Assembly: GCF_039525035.1 (NCBI RefSeq)
Contig: NZ_BAAAHE010000002.1
Coordinates: 1 to 64,000 of the forward strand
Source of the DNA: Sporichthya brevicatena
GTDB lineage: Bacteria > Actinomycetota > Actinomycetes > Sporichthyales > Sporichthyaceae
Length of the DNA: 64,000 nt
Direction: 5' to 3'
The translations under genes and the position numbers were made by a program. Below, in pieces: positions 8,919-17,295 of the stretch. The first letter of the stretch is position 1; every line of letters begins with the position of its first letter. The notes under the pieces were generated by a model. That model ran no database searches. It worked only from the letters and a program-made list of their open reading frames with translations, and was not told the DNA's origin.

Positions 8919-10064
8919 TCATAGCCCGAGCCGACGACCGATCAGTTCTTTCATGATCTCGTTGGAACCGGCCCAGATCTTGGTGACTCTGGCGTCCGTC
9001 CACGCGCGCGCGACGCGGTACTCGTCCATGTACCCGTATCCGCCGTGCAGTTGGACGCACGTGTCCAGCACATCGTTCTGGACCTGTGCCGTCCACCACT
9101 TGGCCCTGGCTGCGTCGAGGGGATCGAGCGCATGGGTGGAGCGGGCCGTGAGACACGAGTCGACGAAGGCCTGCGTGACCTCGACCTTGGTGTCCAGTTC
9201 TGCGAGAACGAACTTGTTGTGCTGGAAGGAGCCGATGGGCTGGCCGAACGCGGAGCGTTCGCGGGCGTAGGTGACCGTTTCGCTCAGGATCTGGGCCGCG
9301 TTGGCGATGTTCATCACCGCGCACCCGAGTCTTTCCTGCGGGAGTCGGTTCATCATGGCCGTGAATCCGGCCCCGACCTCGCCGATCCGGTTGCTGTCGG
9401 GTACCCGCACGTCGGCGAAGAACAGTTCAGCGGTGTCGGCCTCGTGTTGTCCGACCTTGTCGAGCTTGCGTCCACGGTCGAAGCCCGGCATCCCGGACTC
9501 GACGCCGAACAGCGTGATGCCCCGCGCACCCGGTTCGGGTCCGGTCCTCGCGGCGACGACGACCAGGTCGGCACCGACGCCGTTGGTGATGAAGGTTTTC
9601 GCGCCGTTGAGGATCCAGTCACCGCCGTCGCGGACCGCGGAGGTCCGTAGGGCCGCCAGGTCCGTACCTCCGGACGGCTCCGTCATGGCGATGGCGGTGA
9701 TGAGCTCGCCGGTGCAGAAGCGCGGTAGCCACCGCTGCTTCTGCTCGTCCGTGCCCAGTTCGACCAGATAGGGCGCAACGATCCCGGCGTGGATGTCGAG
9801 CGAGGACGCGTACGCGACGGCCTGCTTGGCCAGTTCCTCGATGAGCACGGCGTTGAAGCGATAGTCCGTGCTCCCGCCGCCCCCGAACTGCTCCGGAACG
9901 GCCAGCCCGAGGAAGCCTTGTCGTCCTGCCTCGCGCCAGACCTCGCGGGGGATCAGACGCTCGCTGCGGATCTTGTCCGCCTGGCCACGGATCGTACGGT
10001 CGACGAACTCGGCGACGCTGGCCCGGAACGCCTCGTGGTCCGGGTCGAAGACAGTCCTGTGCAT
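8919..10064 (-). CDS. Acyl-CoA dehydrogenase (FadE-type)
   Basis: A 381-residue FAD-dependent acyl-CoA dehydrogenase that would introduce an alpha,beta double bond in a CoA thioester. It has the three-domain layout: alpha N-terminal domain, middle FAD-binding region with MTEPSGGTDLAALRT and GAKTFITNG, and the C-terminal helical domain. GGYGYMDEYRVAR contains the Glu that serves as catalytic base in the isovaleryl/long-chain subgroup; IWAGSNEIMKELIGR is also typical. The ATG at 10064 is preceded by GGGAG and chosen over longer in-frame starts. It follows a CoA ligase gene by 56 bases, so activation and dehydrogenation are probably co-expressed. Confidence 0.92.
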   Translation of the reverse strand: MHRTVFDPDHEAFRASVAEFVDRTIRGQADKIRSERLIPREVWREAGRQGFLGLAVPEQFGGGGSTDYRFNAVLIEELAKQAVAYASSLDIHAGIVAPYLVELGTDEQKQRWLPRFCTGELITAIAMTEPSGGTDLAALRTSAVRDGGDWILNGAKTFITNGVGADLVVVAARTGPEPGARGITLFGVESGMPGFDRGRKLDKVGQHEADTAELFFADVRVPDSNRIGEVGAGFTAMMNRLPQERLGCAVMNIANAAQILSETVTYARERSAFGQPIGSFQHNKFVLAELDTKVEVTQAFVDSCLTARSTHALDPLDAARAKWWTAQVQNDVLDTCVQLHGGYGYMDEYRVARAWTDARVTKIWAGSNEIMKELIGRRLGL

Positions 10065-10120
10065 GGGTGCTCCCTGTTGCCCTCGGCATGAGGTTCGCGG
10101 CGGATCGGAGGTCCTGGTCG

Positions 10121-11629
10121 CTAGTCGGTGGACGCGAACAGTTCGCGAGTCAGTTCGTGCCGGCGGACCTTGCCGTTCGGGTCGCGCGGGATCGCGTCGA
10201 CGTGGACGAACTCGCGAGGGCATTTGAAATCGGCAAGTCCAGCGCGGCAGTGGCGGGTCAGCTCGTCGTCCGGCGTGGGCTCCCGAAGCTCGACGACGGC
10301 CACCGGGATCTCGCCCTCCCGTTCGCTCGGGCGGCCCACCACGACGCAGTCCACCACCGCGGGGTGGCTTTCGAGGACCAGTTCGATCTCGCGCGGATAG
10401 ATGTTCGTCCCGTTCCAGAGCAGAAGGTCCGCGGAACGCCCGGTCAGATAGAGATAGCCGTCGGCGTCGAGGTGACCGATGTCGCCGAGAGTGAACGCGT
10501 CGGCATGCCAGGCCGTCGCCGTCCTGTCGGCATCGCGGTGGTAGTGGAAACGCGTGGGCGCCGGAGTCCTCAGATAGACAAGGCCGTCCTGGCCAACGGG
10601 CCGGGACCGACCGGCCTCATCCAGGATGCGGATCTCGCTGCCCGGCCAGGCCGTCCCGACGCTGCCCTCGTGGGCGAGCCAGTCCTGGGAGTAGATCCGG
10701 GTGCCGCCGCCCTCGCTGCCCCCGTACACCTCGGCAACCTCGCCGGGAACAAGGTCGATGATCTGACGCTTGACGGCGGGCGGGCACGGCGCGCCGCCGT
10801 GAACGATCAGGCGGAGACTGGTCAGGTCCGCGCGGCGCCAGCACGACCCAGGGAGGTCCAGCAACCGGATGAAATGCGCGGGCGTCAGGAACGACACCGT
10901 GATCCGGTGCTCCCCGACGAGTCGCAACGCCTCGGCCGCGTCCCACTGCGGCATCACCACGACGGTGCCGCCGACGTACAGAGTCGTCCCGGCGTACCCG
11001 CCCGGCCCGGCGTGATAGGCGGGTCCGGCGAGCAGGTAGCTGTCGGCGGCGGTCAGGTCCCACAGGTCGGCGATCGCATTCTCGAACGCGGCCATCAGCT
11101 TGGGGTCGAAGCCGCCGTGCACGACCCCTTTGGGCCGGCCCGTGGTCCCGGATGTGTAGTACATCCAGCGCGCGACCGGCCACCCCGCCAGCGGCGTCGT
11201 GGTCTCGCCGGCCAGAACATCCGGCAGGTCGTCGGTGGTCATGACGGTGCAGTGCGGCACCTCGGTCAGGGCCGATCGAACGAGAGGGACCAGGTCCGGG
11301 GTCGTGACCAGGACCGCGGCCCCGGAGTCCCGCAGGATGTAGGCGACCTCGTCAGCCTTGAGGTGCCAGTTGACCGGCACGTAGGGCGCGCCCGCGTTCG
11401 CGGCTGCCTGCGCAGCGACGAAGAACTCGATCGAGTTCGGGAGCATCACCGCCACGGGGGCGTCCGTACGCACTCCCAGGCGCAGGTAGGCGTGGGCCAG
11501 CCGGGTTGATTCCTCGTGCAGCTCGACGAACGTACTGTTCCGACCCGTGGCCGGCTCGGCGAGGGCGAGGCGATGCGGCGTCGCCGCCGCGTGGGCAGCC
11601 AGACCACGAACGCCGACCGACGCGTTCAT
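10121..11629 (-). CDS. AMP-forming acyl-CoA synthetase/ligase
   Basis: A 502-residue adenylate-forming enzyme that activates a carboxylic acid to its CoA thioester. Visible motifs are the P-loop YYTSGTTGRPKG, the A5-like region EVYGGSEGGGT, the A7 Asp region FTLGDIGHLD, the hinge GRSADLLLWNGTNIYP and the C-terminal Lys in NGKVRRHEL. The hinge differs from the usual G-R-x-K/D-D-x-I-x-x-x-G-x-N-x-x-P only slightly. The start ATG overlaps the stop of the upstream secreted hydrolase gene (ATGA). The substrate cannot be told from the sequence. Confidence 0.9.
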   Translation of the reverse strand: MNASVGVRGLAAHAAATPHRLALAEPATGRNSTFVELHEESTRLAHAYLRLGVRTDAPVAVMLPNSIEFFVAAQAAANAGAPYVPVNWHLKADEVAYILRDSGAAVLVTTPDLVPLVRSALTEVPHCTVMTTDDLPDVLAGETTTPLAGWPVARWMYYTSGTTGRPKGVVHGGFDPKLMAAFENAIADLWDLTAADSYLLAGPAYHAGPGGYAGTTLYVGGTVVVMPQWDAAEALRLVGEHRITVSFLTPAHFIRLLDLPGSCWRRADLTSLRLIVHGGAPCPPAVKRQIIDLVPGEVAEVYGGSEGGGTRIYSQDWLAHEGSVGTAWPGSEIRILDEAGRSRPVGQDGLVYLRTPAPTRFHYHRDADRTATAWHADAFTLGDIGHLDADGYLYLTGRSADLLLWNGTNIYPREIELVLESHPAVVDCVVVGRPSEREGEIPVAVVELREPTPDDELTRHCRAGLADFKCPREFVHVDAIPRDPNGKVRRHELTRELFASTD

Positions 11630-12666
11630 CGCACCCCCCCGTCGGCTTCGACGTAGGAGCGCGCCCAGTCGATCACCGCGCGCTGATACTGCCGCGTGCC
11701 GGGCGCCGTCGTCAGGCTGTGACCCGCCCCGGGGAGGACGAAGACCTGGAGCCGGGCCGCGGCCGAGAACCAAGGAGCCTCGGCGGACCGGACGGTCGCG
11801 GCGCTCGAGCAGTCGGTGCCGGTCGGCGGCGTCCCGCACATGATGCGATCGGCCTCGCCGACCGCCAGCAGGACCGGAACGTCGATGAGCCCCGTCGTGG
11901 GCAGCAACTCGATGAGGACACCCGCATCGGGAACATCGGTCGCGGGAAAGACCCCGCGGGTCAGTTCCTCGGCAGCGAGCACGTCGGGCTCGGTCGTGAG
12001 CGCGTTGAAGAACCGGGCGCGGGCACCGGGAACCGTTGTCAGGTAGCCCGGGTCAAGGCCGCGATCGGCGAACTTGGGGTCGGACGCGGCCGGCGCGAAT
12101 CCGCGGGTGAACAACGCAACTGTGTCGACGGGATCGAAGCGGTGGAGGAGCCCGGTCAGCACCACACCGTCGATGCCGTCGTACCGCGCGGCGGTCAGGG
12201 CGACGATCGTGGACCCGAGCGAGTGCCCCACGAGCACCACACGCGAGTACGCCCGGCCCACGCGTCCTTCACGCAGCGCGCTGACCACCTGATGAAGCGC
12301 AGCGGCCTCGACCGATGCGTTGAGGCGAGGGCTCAGCGGGGCCGAACTGTCGGCGTTCCCGAACGGATCGAGGGCGAGGGTAGCGAAGCCCGCCTGTGTG
12401 AGCGAACGAACCTGCGAGTACGTGCGCGGCCGGACCGGGAAGTCCCAATAGCTGCTGTCGTAGGAGGCGCCGGGAAACAGAACGAGAACCGTTCCTGCGT
12501 CCCCGGGGTCGCAGAGAGTGGCGGACAACTGCTCCTGAGTGCCCGTCACCTGGACCGGCACCTGGGTCTGCCGGCACTGCGTTGTCGGCGTCGAAGCCTG
12601 GGCCGCCGTTGGCGCCAGCGACGCGGTCAGGGCCGTCACCACGGTGAGGGCGAGGCCACGGATCAT
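11626..12666 (-). CDS. Secreted alpha/beta hydrolase
   Basis: A 346-residue exported hydrolase. The N-terminal hydrophobic segment with an AQAS-like cleavage site near residue 25 is a Sec signal peptide. The nucleophile elbow is GHSLG (LVGHSLGST), and a late GAGHSL segment supplies the probable catalytic His. Four or more Cys residues outside the core (CRQ, ATLCD, IMCGT, TDCSS) suggest disulfides, consistent with export. It could cleave an ester or lactone outside the cell before uptake, or during an export step; this is inferred only from the signal peptide and the catabolic context. Both ends overlap neighbours (ATGA), so it is co-translated in the operon. Confidence 0.85.
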   Translation of the reverse strand: MIRGLALTVVTALTASLAPTAAQASTPTTQCRQTQVPVQVTGTQEQLSATLCDPGDAGTVLVLFPGASYDSSYWDFPVRPRTYSQVRSLTQAGFATLALDPFGNADSSAPLSPRLNASVEAAALHQVVSALREGRVGRAYSRVVLVGHSLGSTIVALTAARYDGIDGVVLTGLLHRFDPVDTVALFTRGFAPAASDPKFADRGLDPGYLTTVPGARARFFNALTTEPDVLAAEELTRGVFPATDVPDAGVLIELLPTTGLIDVPVLLAVGEADRIMCGTPPTGTDCSSAATVRSAEAPWFSAAARLQVFVLPGAGHSLTTAPGTRQYQRAVIDWARSYVEADGGVR

Positions 12667-13439
12667 CGCACGCTGTCCAGTACCAGCCGCGCGATCGCCC
12701 GGGCATCGTCGAACGGGGTGAGATGGCCGGCGCCGGGGATGACCGACAGCCGGACGTCGCTGATGCCCTCGGTCAACGTCGAGCTCGTGGCCAGGTGAAA
12801 GTCCGATTCGCCCATCGCAAGGTGCGTGGGGCATCGAATGTGCTCGAGGCGTGGGACGGGGTCGAACGCGGCCATGGCCCACCAGGAGCTCAGGAACCAG
12901 CGACCGCAACGCTGCAGGTCCTCCATCCGGCGGGCGGCGACCTCGGCGCTGGGTGGGCGGGCCGTGCCGGCCAGACCGAAGTCCGGGCCGGGCCGGCCGG
13001 ACGGTCCCAGGCGCTCCGCGATCGAGATCAGGCGCTCGGTGCGCTGCGACTCCAGGTGCCATCCCGGGCAGCCGTTGAGGACCAGCGATGACACCAACCC
13101 GGGACGACGGGCCGCCACGTCCAGCGCGATCAGTGCGCCGAGTGAACAACCGGTGAGGGTGACCGGGTCGATCCCCAGGTGCTCGACCAGTCCCGCGACT
13201 GCGTCGGCGTGCTCCGGAATGGTCAGATCTCGGCGCGGGTCGGAGGAGGCCCCGTGACCGAGCAGGTCGATCGCGACCACGTCGACCTCGGCGGCGAGGA
13301 TCGGAATGACGCCGTCCCACAGGTGCGTGGATGTACCGACAGCGTGGATCAGAACGACCGATGGCCGGGCAGGGTCGCCCTCCCGTCGATAGGAGAGTTC
13401 GCCTAGCCCGGCCGTCCAGCTGCCGGTCGCGTGCACCAA
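12663..13439 (-). CDS. Cytoplasmic alpha/beta hydrolase (enol-lactonase-like)
   Basis: A 258-residue alpha/beta hydrolase without a signal peptide. It shows the oxyanion region LIHAVGTSTHLWD, the nucleophile elbow GCSLGA (Ser near residue 97), and the catalytic His in PGAGHLTPFD near the C-terminus. The size and motif spacing resemble 3-oxoadipate enol-lactonases and C-C bond hydrolases. In this cluster it may open a lactone formed by the Baeyer-Villiger-type enzyme (37395-38909) or cleave a ring-fission product. It overlaps the next gene by 4 bases and follows a small gene by 9. Confidence 0.87.
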   Translation of the reverse strand: MVHATGSWTAGLGELSYRREGDPARPSVVLIHAVGTSTHLWDGVIPILAAEVDVVAIDLLGHGASSDPRRDLTIPEHADAVAGLVEHLGIDPVTLTGCSLGALIALDVAARRPGLVSSLVLNGCPGWHLESQRTERLISIAERLGPSGRPGPDFGLAGTARPPSAEVAARRMEDLQRCGRWFLSSWWAMAAFDPVPRLEHIRCPTHLAMGESDFHLATSSTLTEGISDVRLSVIPGAGHLTPFDDARAIARLVLDSVR

Positions 13440-13448
13440 CGACCTGTG

Positions 13449-13673
13449 CTACTCGCCGGCGTGCAGGTCGTGGAGATCGAAGACCTGGTTGGCGAGCGCC
13501 AGGATCTCGTCGGACAGCGGCAGCTCGCTGTAGTCCCCGGTGCGGACCGCGCGAGCCTCCGCCTCGTCGAGTTCGTATTCCCGGATGACCTTCTCCGGGA
13601 ACCAGACCATCTTGCCGCGGAACCCCGGTTCCTGGGATGCCCGCGTGACCACCTCACCGAAACGGTTCGACAC
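13449..13673 (-). CDS. Small protein, LigA-subunit/Os1348-like helical fold
   Basis: A 74-residue protein starting at GTG with a weak GGAG upstream. Its pattern, an early helix, then F-R-x-K, a Pro, R-E-Y-x-L, an acidic E-A-x-A and a T-G-D-Y segment, resembles the small helical domain of LigA-type subunits of aromatic ring-opening dioxygenases and the related Os1348/NHLP leader fold. There is no LigB-type catalytic partner in the window. It sits 36 bases after the LLM oxidoreductase stop and 9 bases before the hydrolase start, so it is part of the operon and may be a small partner of one of these enzymes. I cannot assign a function. Confidence 0.6.
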   Translation of the reverse strand: MSNRFGEVVTRASQEPGFRGKMVWFPEKVIREYELDEAEARAVRTGDYSELPLSDEILALANQVFDLHDLHAGE

Positions 13674-13709
13674 CTGCGTCTCGCTCCTACTCTCCGAGTT
13701 GATGGCGGA

Positions 13710-14813
13710 TCAGACGCCGGTGTAGCGATCGCCGCGGTTGACGAAGACCTCCGCATTGGCGGCGCGCTCCTCCGGGGTGCTGACGCGCGGCTTGATGCTC
13801 TCCATCTCCGGCATGAGCTCCTCGGTGAAGAGCTTCATCGAGCGCTGGACGACGTCGTGCGGAACGCCACCGAAGTCGAACAGGGCGTTGATGTAGCTGA
13901 TGCCCACCTCGGCGTGCGCGCGGATGATCTCCAGACACTCCTCGGGGGTGCCGACGATGAGACGCTGCTTCCAGATCTCGTCGTTGGGCTCGCCCTTGAA
14001 CGGGGGAGCAGGGTTCCGGCCGCCGGGCGGGTTGGTGCCGCTGGTCAGGTCACGCGACACCCGGATCTGCCACTTCGACTCGCGGATCGCCAGGTCCACC
14101 TCGGACGGGTCGTTCGTGCAGAGGATGAACTTGTTCACCGAGCGGTGGATGCCTTCGGATGACCGGCCGAGCTCGTCGAAGCAGGCGTCGATGAATGCAT
14201 TGCGCTGCTCGAGTTCGTCCAGCAGGGCCCCGGTACCGGTGCACAGGTGGTAGCCCATCTCGACGGCGCCCCGGATCGAGGGCGGAGTCGTGGCCGCCAT
14301 CCAGAACGGAATCGGGTTCTGGACAGGACGCGGGAAGACCGTGGTCTCCGGGATCTGCCAGTGCTTGCCCTCGAAGGACCAGTCGTCCTCCGTCCAGCAC
14401 TTCTTCATGATCTTCAGGGACTCGGCGAACATGCCGCGGTTGTTGGCCAGATCCGCCCCGAACACCGCGAACTCCAGCGGCTGGTAACCACGACCGATGC
14501 CGATATCGACGCGTCCCCCGCTCACGCAGTCGAGGAACGCGATGTCCTCGGCGAGCCGGACCGGGTGCCAGAGGGGGAGGACCGCCACCGCGGCGCCCAG
14601 GCGAATATCCGGAGCCCGCCGGGCGGCCTCGGCCATCATCATCAGCGGGTTCGGGCTGTAGCCGTAGTCCGAGAAGTGGTGCTCGGTGAACCACACGCAT
14701 TCCATCTGTGCTTCGTTCGCGTACTCGACGAGGCGGTAGATCTCCTCGTAGCGCTCGACGAAGGACTTGGTCGGGTCCGGCGTAGGAGCGAGGAACAGCG
14801 GGGCGATCTTCAC
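13710..14813 (-). CDS. LLM-class (luciferase-like) flavin-dependent oxidoreductase
   Basis: A 367-residue TIM-barrel flavoenzyme of the bacterial-luciferase superfamily, using FMNH2 or F420. Visible are the N-terminal strand KIAPLFLAPTP, the segment ECVWFTEHHF near residue 40, RLGAAVAVLPLWHPVRLAED, and GRVDIGIGRGYQPLEF typical of group A monooxygenases. It leads the minus-strand operon and is divergent from the MaoC gene, across a region with three FadR-like operator copies. A monooxygenase step early in catabolism, or a desaturation using F420, would fit; the cofactor cannot be decided here. Confidence 0.9.
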   Translation of the reverse strand: MKIAPLFLAPTPDPTKSFVERYEEIYRLVEYANEAQMECVWFTEHHFSDYGYSPNPLMMMAEAARRAPDIRLGAAVAVLPLWHPVRLAEDIAFLDCVSGGRVDIGIGRGYQPLEFAVFGADLANNRGMFAESLKIMKKCWTEDDWSFEGKHWQIPETTVFPRPVQNPIPFWMAATTPPSIRGAVEMGYHLCTGTGALLDELEQRNAFIDACFDELGRSSEGIHRSVNKFILCTNDPSEVDLAIRESKWQIRVSRDLTSGTNPPGGRNPAPPFKGEPNDEIWKQRLIVGTPEECLEIIRAHAEVGISYINALFDFGGVPHDVVQRSMKLFTEELMPEMESIKPRVSTPEERAANAEVFVNRGDRYTGV

Positions 14814-14823
14814 GGCGGACTCC

Positions 14824-14876
14824 TTGGTTGGACCGGTGTTGCTTCATTGGTTGTGTGGACCACTGGTCCAACCAAT
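14824..14876. promoter_or_regulatory. Cluster of three FadR-like operator sequences
   Basis: The divergent region between the LLM and MaoC genes carries TTGGTTGGACCGGT (14824-14837), ATTGGTTGTGTGGACCA (14846-14862) and ACTGGTCCAACCAAT (14862-14876). The outer arms at 14846 and 14870 form a long palindrome (ATTGGTT ... AACCAAT). The last copy shares the exact 13-mer TGGTCCAACCAAT with 1962-1974. The GntR/FCD regulator gene at 15797-16513 is the nearest candidate binder, and the site would control both divergent genes. Confidence 0.65.
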
Positions 14877-14883
14877 CTATTGA

Positions 14884-14897
14884 AGTAGCGCTATCTT
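14884..14897 (+). promoter_or_regulatory. Shared promoter box AGTAGCGCTATCTT (copy 1)
   Basis: AGTAGCGCTATCTT contains a TATCTT hexamer fitting the actinobacterial -10 pattern TANNNT. Nearly identical boxes precede the amidohydrolase at 23499 and the P450 at 26620. The FadR-like operator lies where the -35 would be, so repressor binding could block RNA polymerase. Confidence 0.5.
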
Positions 14898-14948
14898 GTC
14901 AACGAGAGTAGGACTCTCCCCGCGACCCCGACAGAAGGAGAACCACGC

Positions 14949-15800
14949 ATGCCGATCGACCCCGAGAAGGCGCTGGGGGCCGAGGCCGCTCCGGTCCGGA
15001 CGACGTGGCAGGCCACCGACGTGATCCTGTATCAACTCGGGCTCGGGGCCGGCCGGGAGCGACCGACCGACCCGGCGGAGTTGCGGTACGTGTACGAGCA
15101 GGGCCTCACCGTCCTGCCGACCTTTGCGGTGGTGCCGGGGCTCAAGGCGATCGGCGACCCGAACGACTTCCCCGGTATCGACTTCGACCTGAGCCGGCTG
15201 CTGCACGCCGAGCACGAAGTACGCGTGAACGGCCCCATCGCCAAACGCGGGTCAGTGACGTCGACGACGCGGGTAGCCGAGGTGTGGGACAAGGGCAAGA
15301 ACGCGCTCGTGGTCCTCGAGGTCAACTCGGCGGACGAGGACGGGCAGGTGCAGTTCATCAACCGGCTCACGATGTTTCTTCGAGGTGAGGGCGGGTTCGG
15401 CGGGGAGCCCGGGCCCGACACGACGGTTGCGGTCCCCGACCGGTCCCCGGATCACACGCTGCGCTCATCCACCGACCCGGCGCAGGCGCTGCTCTACCGG
15501 CTCTCCGGTGATCTCAACCCGCTGCACGCCGATCCCGAGTTCGCCCGGAAGGCCGGGTTCGAGGCCCCGATCCTGCACGGACTGTGCAGCTACGGCGTCG
15601 TCGGCAAGGCCGTTGTCGACGCAGCGCTCGGCGGCGCGGTCGAGCGTGTCCGCGCCTACCGCGCCCGCTTCAGCGGCATCGTCACCCCGGGCGACGTCCT
15701 CACCACTTCGGTGTGGGAGGACGGTGACCGGTTGTTGTTCACGTCGAGCGTCGGCGACAGGCCGGTGCTGACCAACGGGGTCCTCGAGGTGGTGGTCTAG
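14949..15800 (+). CDS. MaoC-family enoyl-CoA hydratase (double hot-dog)
   Basis: A 283-residue two-domain hot-dog enzyme that hydrates 2-enoyl-CoA to 3-hydroxyacyl-CoA. The second domain has the hydratase-2 signature YRLSGDLNPLHADPEFA near residue 180, with the catalytic Asp and His, followed by ILHGLCSYG. The overall length and layout resemble the hydratase half of peroxisomal multifunctional enzyme 2 and the steroid side-chain hydratases of mycobacteria. It is transcribed away from the LLM operon, probably under the FadR-like operator. Its 3' end overlaps the convergent GntR gene by 4 bases. Confidence 0.92.
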   Translation: MPIDPEKALGAEAAPVRTTWQATDVILYQLGLGAGRERPTDPAELRYVYEQGLTVLPTFAVVPGLKAIGDPNDFPGIDFDLSRLLHAEHEVRVNGPIAKRGSVTSTTRVAEVWDKGKNALVVLEVNSADEDGQVQFINRLTMFLRGEGGFGGEPGPDTTVAVPDRSPDHTLRSSTDPAQALLYRLSGDLNPLHADPEFARKAGFEAPILHGLCSYGVVGKAVVDAALGGAVERVRAYRARFSGIVTPGDVLTTSVWEDGDRLLFTSSVGDRPVLTNGVLEVVV

Positions 15801-16513
15801 CGACCGACCCAGGAGCGGGTGATCGCCCCGCCGAGATGCGTGGCCATCGCGGCGGCGGCGCGCTCCGGGTCCTGGGCCTCGAGCGCTGCCAGAAGCTCCC
15901 GGTGCTCCGTCTGCGAGGCCTTGCCCTCCCAGGCCGGGTCGGCGTGGCGGGTCTGGCTCATGAGGTCGACCACCGGGCGTAACGCCATGAGGAAGAACGG
16001 GTTGTGCGTGGCCGTGGCCACGAGCAGATGGAACTCGTCCGCGAGCTTGAGGTAGGTGTCCCCGCTGTCAGGATGCTCCATCGCCTCGATCAACTCGCGC
16101 ATGCGTGCGAGCTCGACGTCGGTGCGTCCCGTCGCGGCGTGGTAGGCCACCGCGGGTTCGAAGGCCCGCCGCACCTCGAGGATCTGGTCGACCGCAAGGT
16201 CGGAGAGCTCGAAGTGCAGGGCAATGGCTACATCGATGCTGCTGGCATCGAGTTGGACGTACCAGCCCGATCCTGCGCGTGACTCCAGGACGCCGCGGGC
16301 GGCGAGACCCCGCAGCGCGTCCCGCAGGGTGGTGCGGGACACCCGCAGCGCACTGGCCAGTTCCCGCTCGGCCGGCAGTCGGTCGCCGGGTAGCAGTTTG
16401 CGGTCCGACAGCAGCGAGAGGATCTTGTGCTGAATCTCGTCGGGCACCGACTTCACGACGATGGGCTCCGAGAAGTTCAGACGCGCCTCACTCGTCGTGT
16501 TGCCGCGCGCCAT
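15797..16513 (-). CDS. GntR-family regulator, FCD (FadR-like) subfamily
   Basis: A 238-residue repressor. The N-terminal winged helix (about residues 20-85) reads LPGDRLPAERELASAL then VSRTTLRDALRGLAARG. The C-terminal all-helical FCD domain (about 95-225) carries the Asp/His pattern for metal or acid binding, with His residues in ADEFHLLVATATHNPF and TEHRELLAAL and in MATHLGG. FCD regulators usually sense organic acids or acyl-CoA. The ATG start overlaps the upstream SDR stop (ATGA), so the regulator is co-expressed with the SRPBCC operon. TGGT-N3-ACCA palindromes at 1962 and 14864 match the operator type of this subfamily and are the likely targets (inference). Confidence 0.92.
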   Translation of the reverse strand: MARGNTTSEARLNFSEPIVVKSVPDEIQHKILSLLSDRKLLPGDRLPAERELASALRVSRTTLRDALRGLAARGVLESRAGSGWYVQLDASSIDVAIALHFELSDLAVDQILEVRRAFEPAVAYHAATGRTDVELARMRELIEAMEHPDSGDTYLKLADEFHLLVATATHNPFFLMALRPVVDLMSQTRHADPAWEGKASQTEHRELLAALEAQDPERAAAAMATHLGGAITRSWVGR

Positions 16514-17295
16514 CAGTGCAACCCTTCTCCCGCCAGTCGTCGCCCTGCCAGCAGAGCGCCGTCCACCAGCAACTCGGTGCCTGAACAGTAGGCGCTGTCG
16601 TCGGACGCCAGGAAGGCGACCGCAGCGGCGATGTCCGACACCGAGCCGACACGGCCCAAGGGTATTTGCTGGGCGCAGCGATCGAGGGAAGCCGCGTCGA
16701 GACCGGCCTCGGAGAGCATGGGGGTGTCTATGTAGCCCGGATGTACCGAGTTCACCCGAATCCGGTGTGGGGCGAGTTCCAGCGCCGCCACCTTGGTCAG
16801 CCCGCGCATCGCGAACTTGCTCGAGATGTACGCGCTGATGCCCGGGACACCGACGAAGCCGTCCATCGAGGAGATGTTGACGATCGAGCCGCCGCCGCTC
16901 CGGGACATCGCGGGAACAACGGCCTGGATCCCCAGGAAGGGGCCGGTCTGGTTGACGGCCACCACCTGGGCATACGCAGATGCGGACGTCGTCGGGTCGT
17001 CGTCGGCCAGTGGTGTTCTCAGGCAGATCCCGGCGTTGTTGACGAGGATGTCGAGCCGGCCCCACTCCTCGACCGCCGCGGTGACCGTGACCGCCCACCC
17101 GCCGGGGTCGGTGACGTCGAGGTGGTGCGGGAGCGCCCGACCACCGAGTGACGCGGTGACCTTGGTGGCCTCCTCGTCCCGGAGGTCGGCTACCACCACC
17201 CGGACACCCTCCTCGATCAGGCGCTCCGCGATCGCGCGACCCATACCCCGGGCCCCGCCGGTCACGATCGCAACCTTGCCGTCCAGACCTCTCAT
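16513..17295 (-). CDS. Short-chain dehydrogenase/reductase (FabG3/3-alpha,20-beta-HSD-like)
   Basis: A 260-residue classical SDR. It has the cofactor motif TGGARGMGRAIA, an acidic residue at the end of beta-2 (VVADLRDEE) favouring NAD, NNAG near residue 88, the catalytic Ser in NISSMDGF and the Y-I-S-S-K variant of YxxxK. The dinucleotide and sequence pattern resemble actinobacterial hydroxysteroid dehydrogenases such as Rv2002. It likely oxidises a secondary alcohol of the substrate to a ketone. It overlaps the CMD gene and the GntR gene by a few bases, forming a coupled operon. Confidence 0.9.
   Translation of the reverse strand: MRGLDGKVAIVTGGARGMGRAIAERLIEEGVRVVVADLRDEEATKVTASLGGRALPHHLDVTDPGGWAVTVTAAVEEWGRLDILVNNAGICLRTPLADDDPTTSASAYAQVVAVNQTGPFLGIQAVVPAMSRSGGGSIVNISSMDGFVGVPGISAYISSKFAMRGLTKVAALELAPHRIRVNSVHPGYIDTPMLSEAGLDAASLDRCAQQIPLGRVGSVSDIAAAVAFLASDDSAYCSGTELLVDGALLAGRRLAGEGLH

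Noticed and set aside
10067-12798. Long plus-strand open frames opposite the CoA ligase and hydrolase genes
   Set aside because: These are shadow frames of verified minus-strand enzymes with intact catalytic motifs; their products match nothing.
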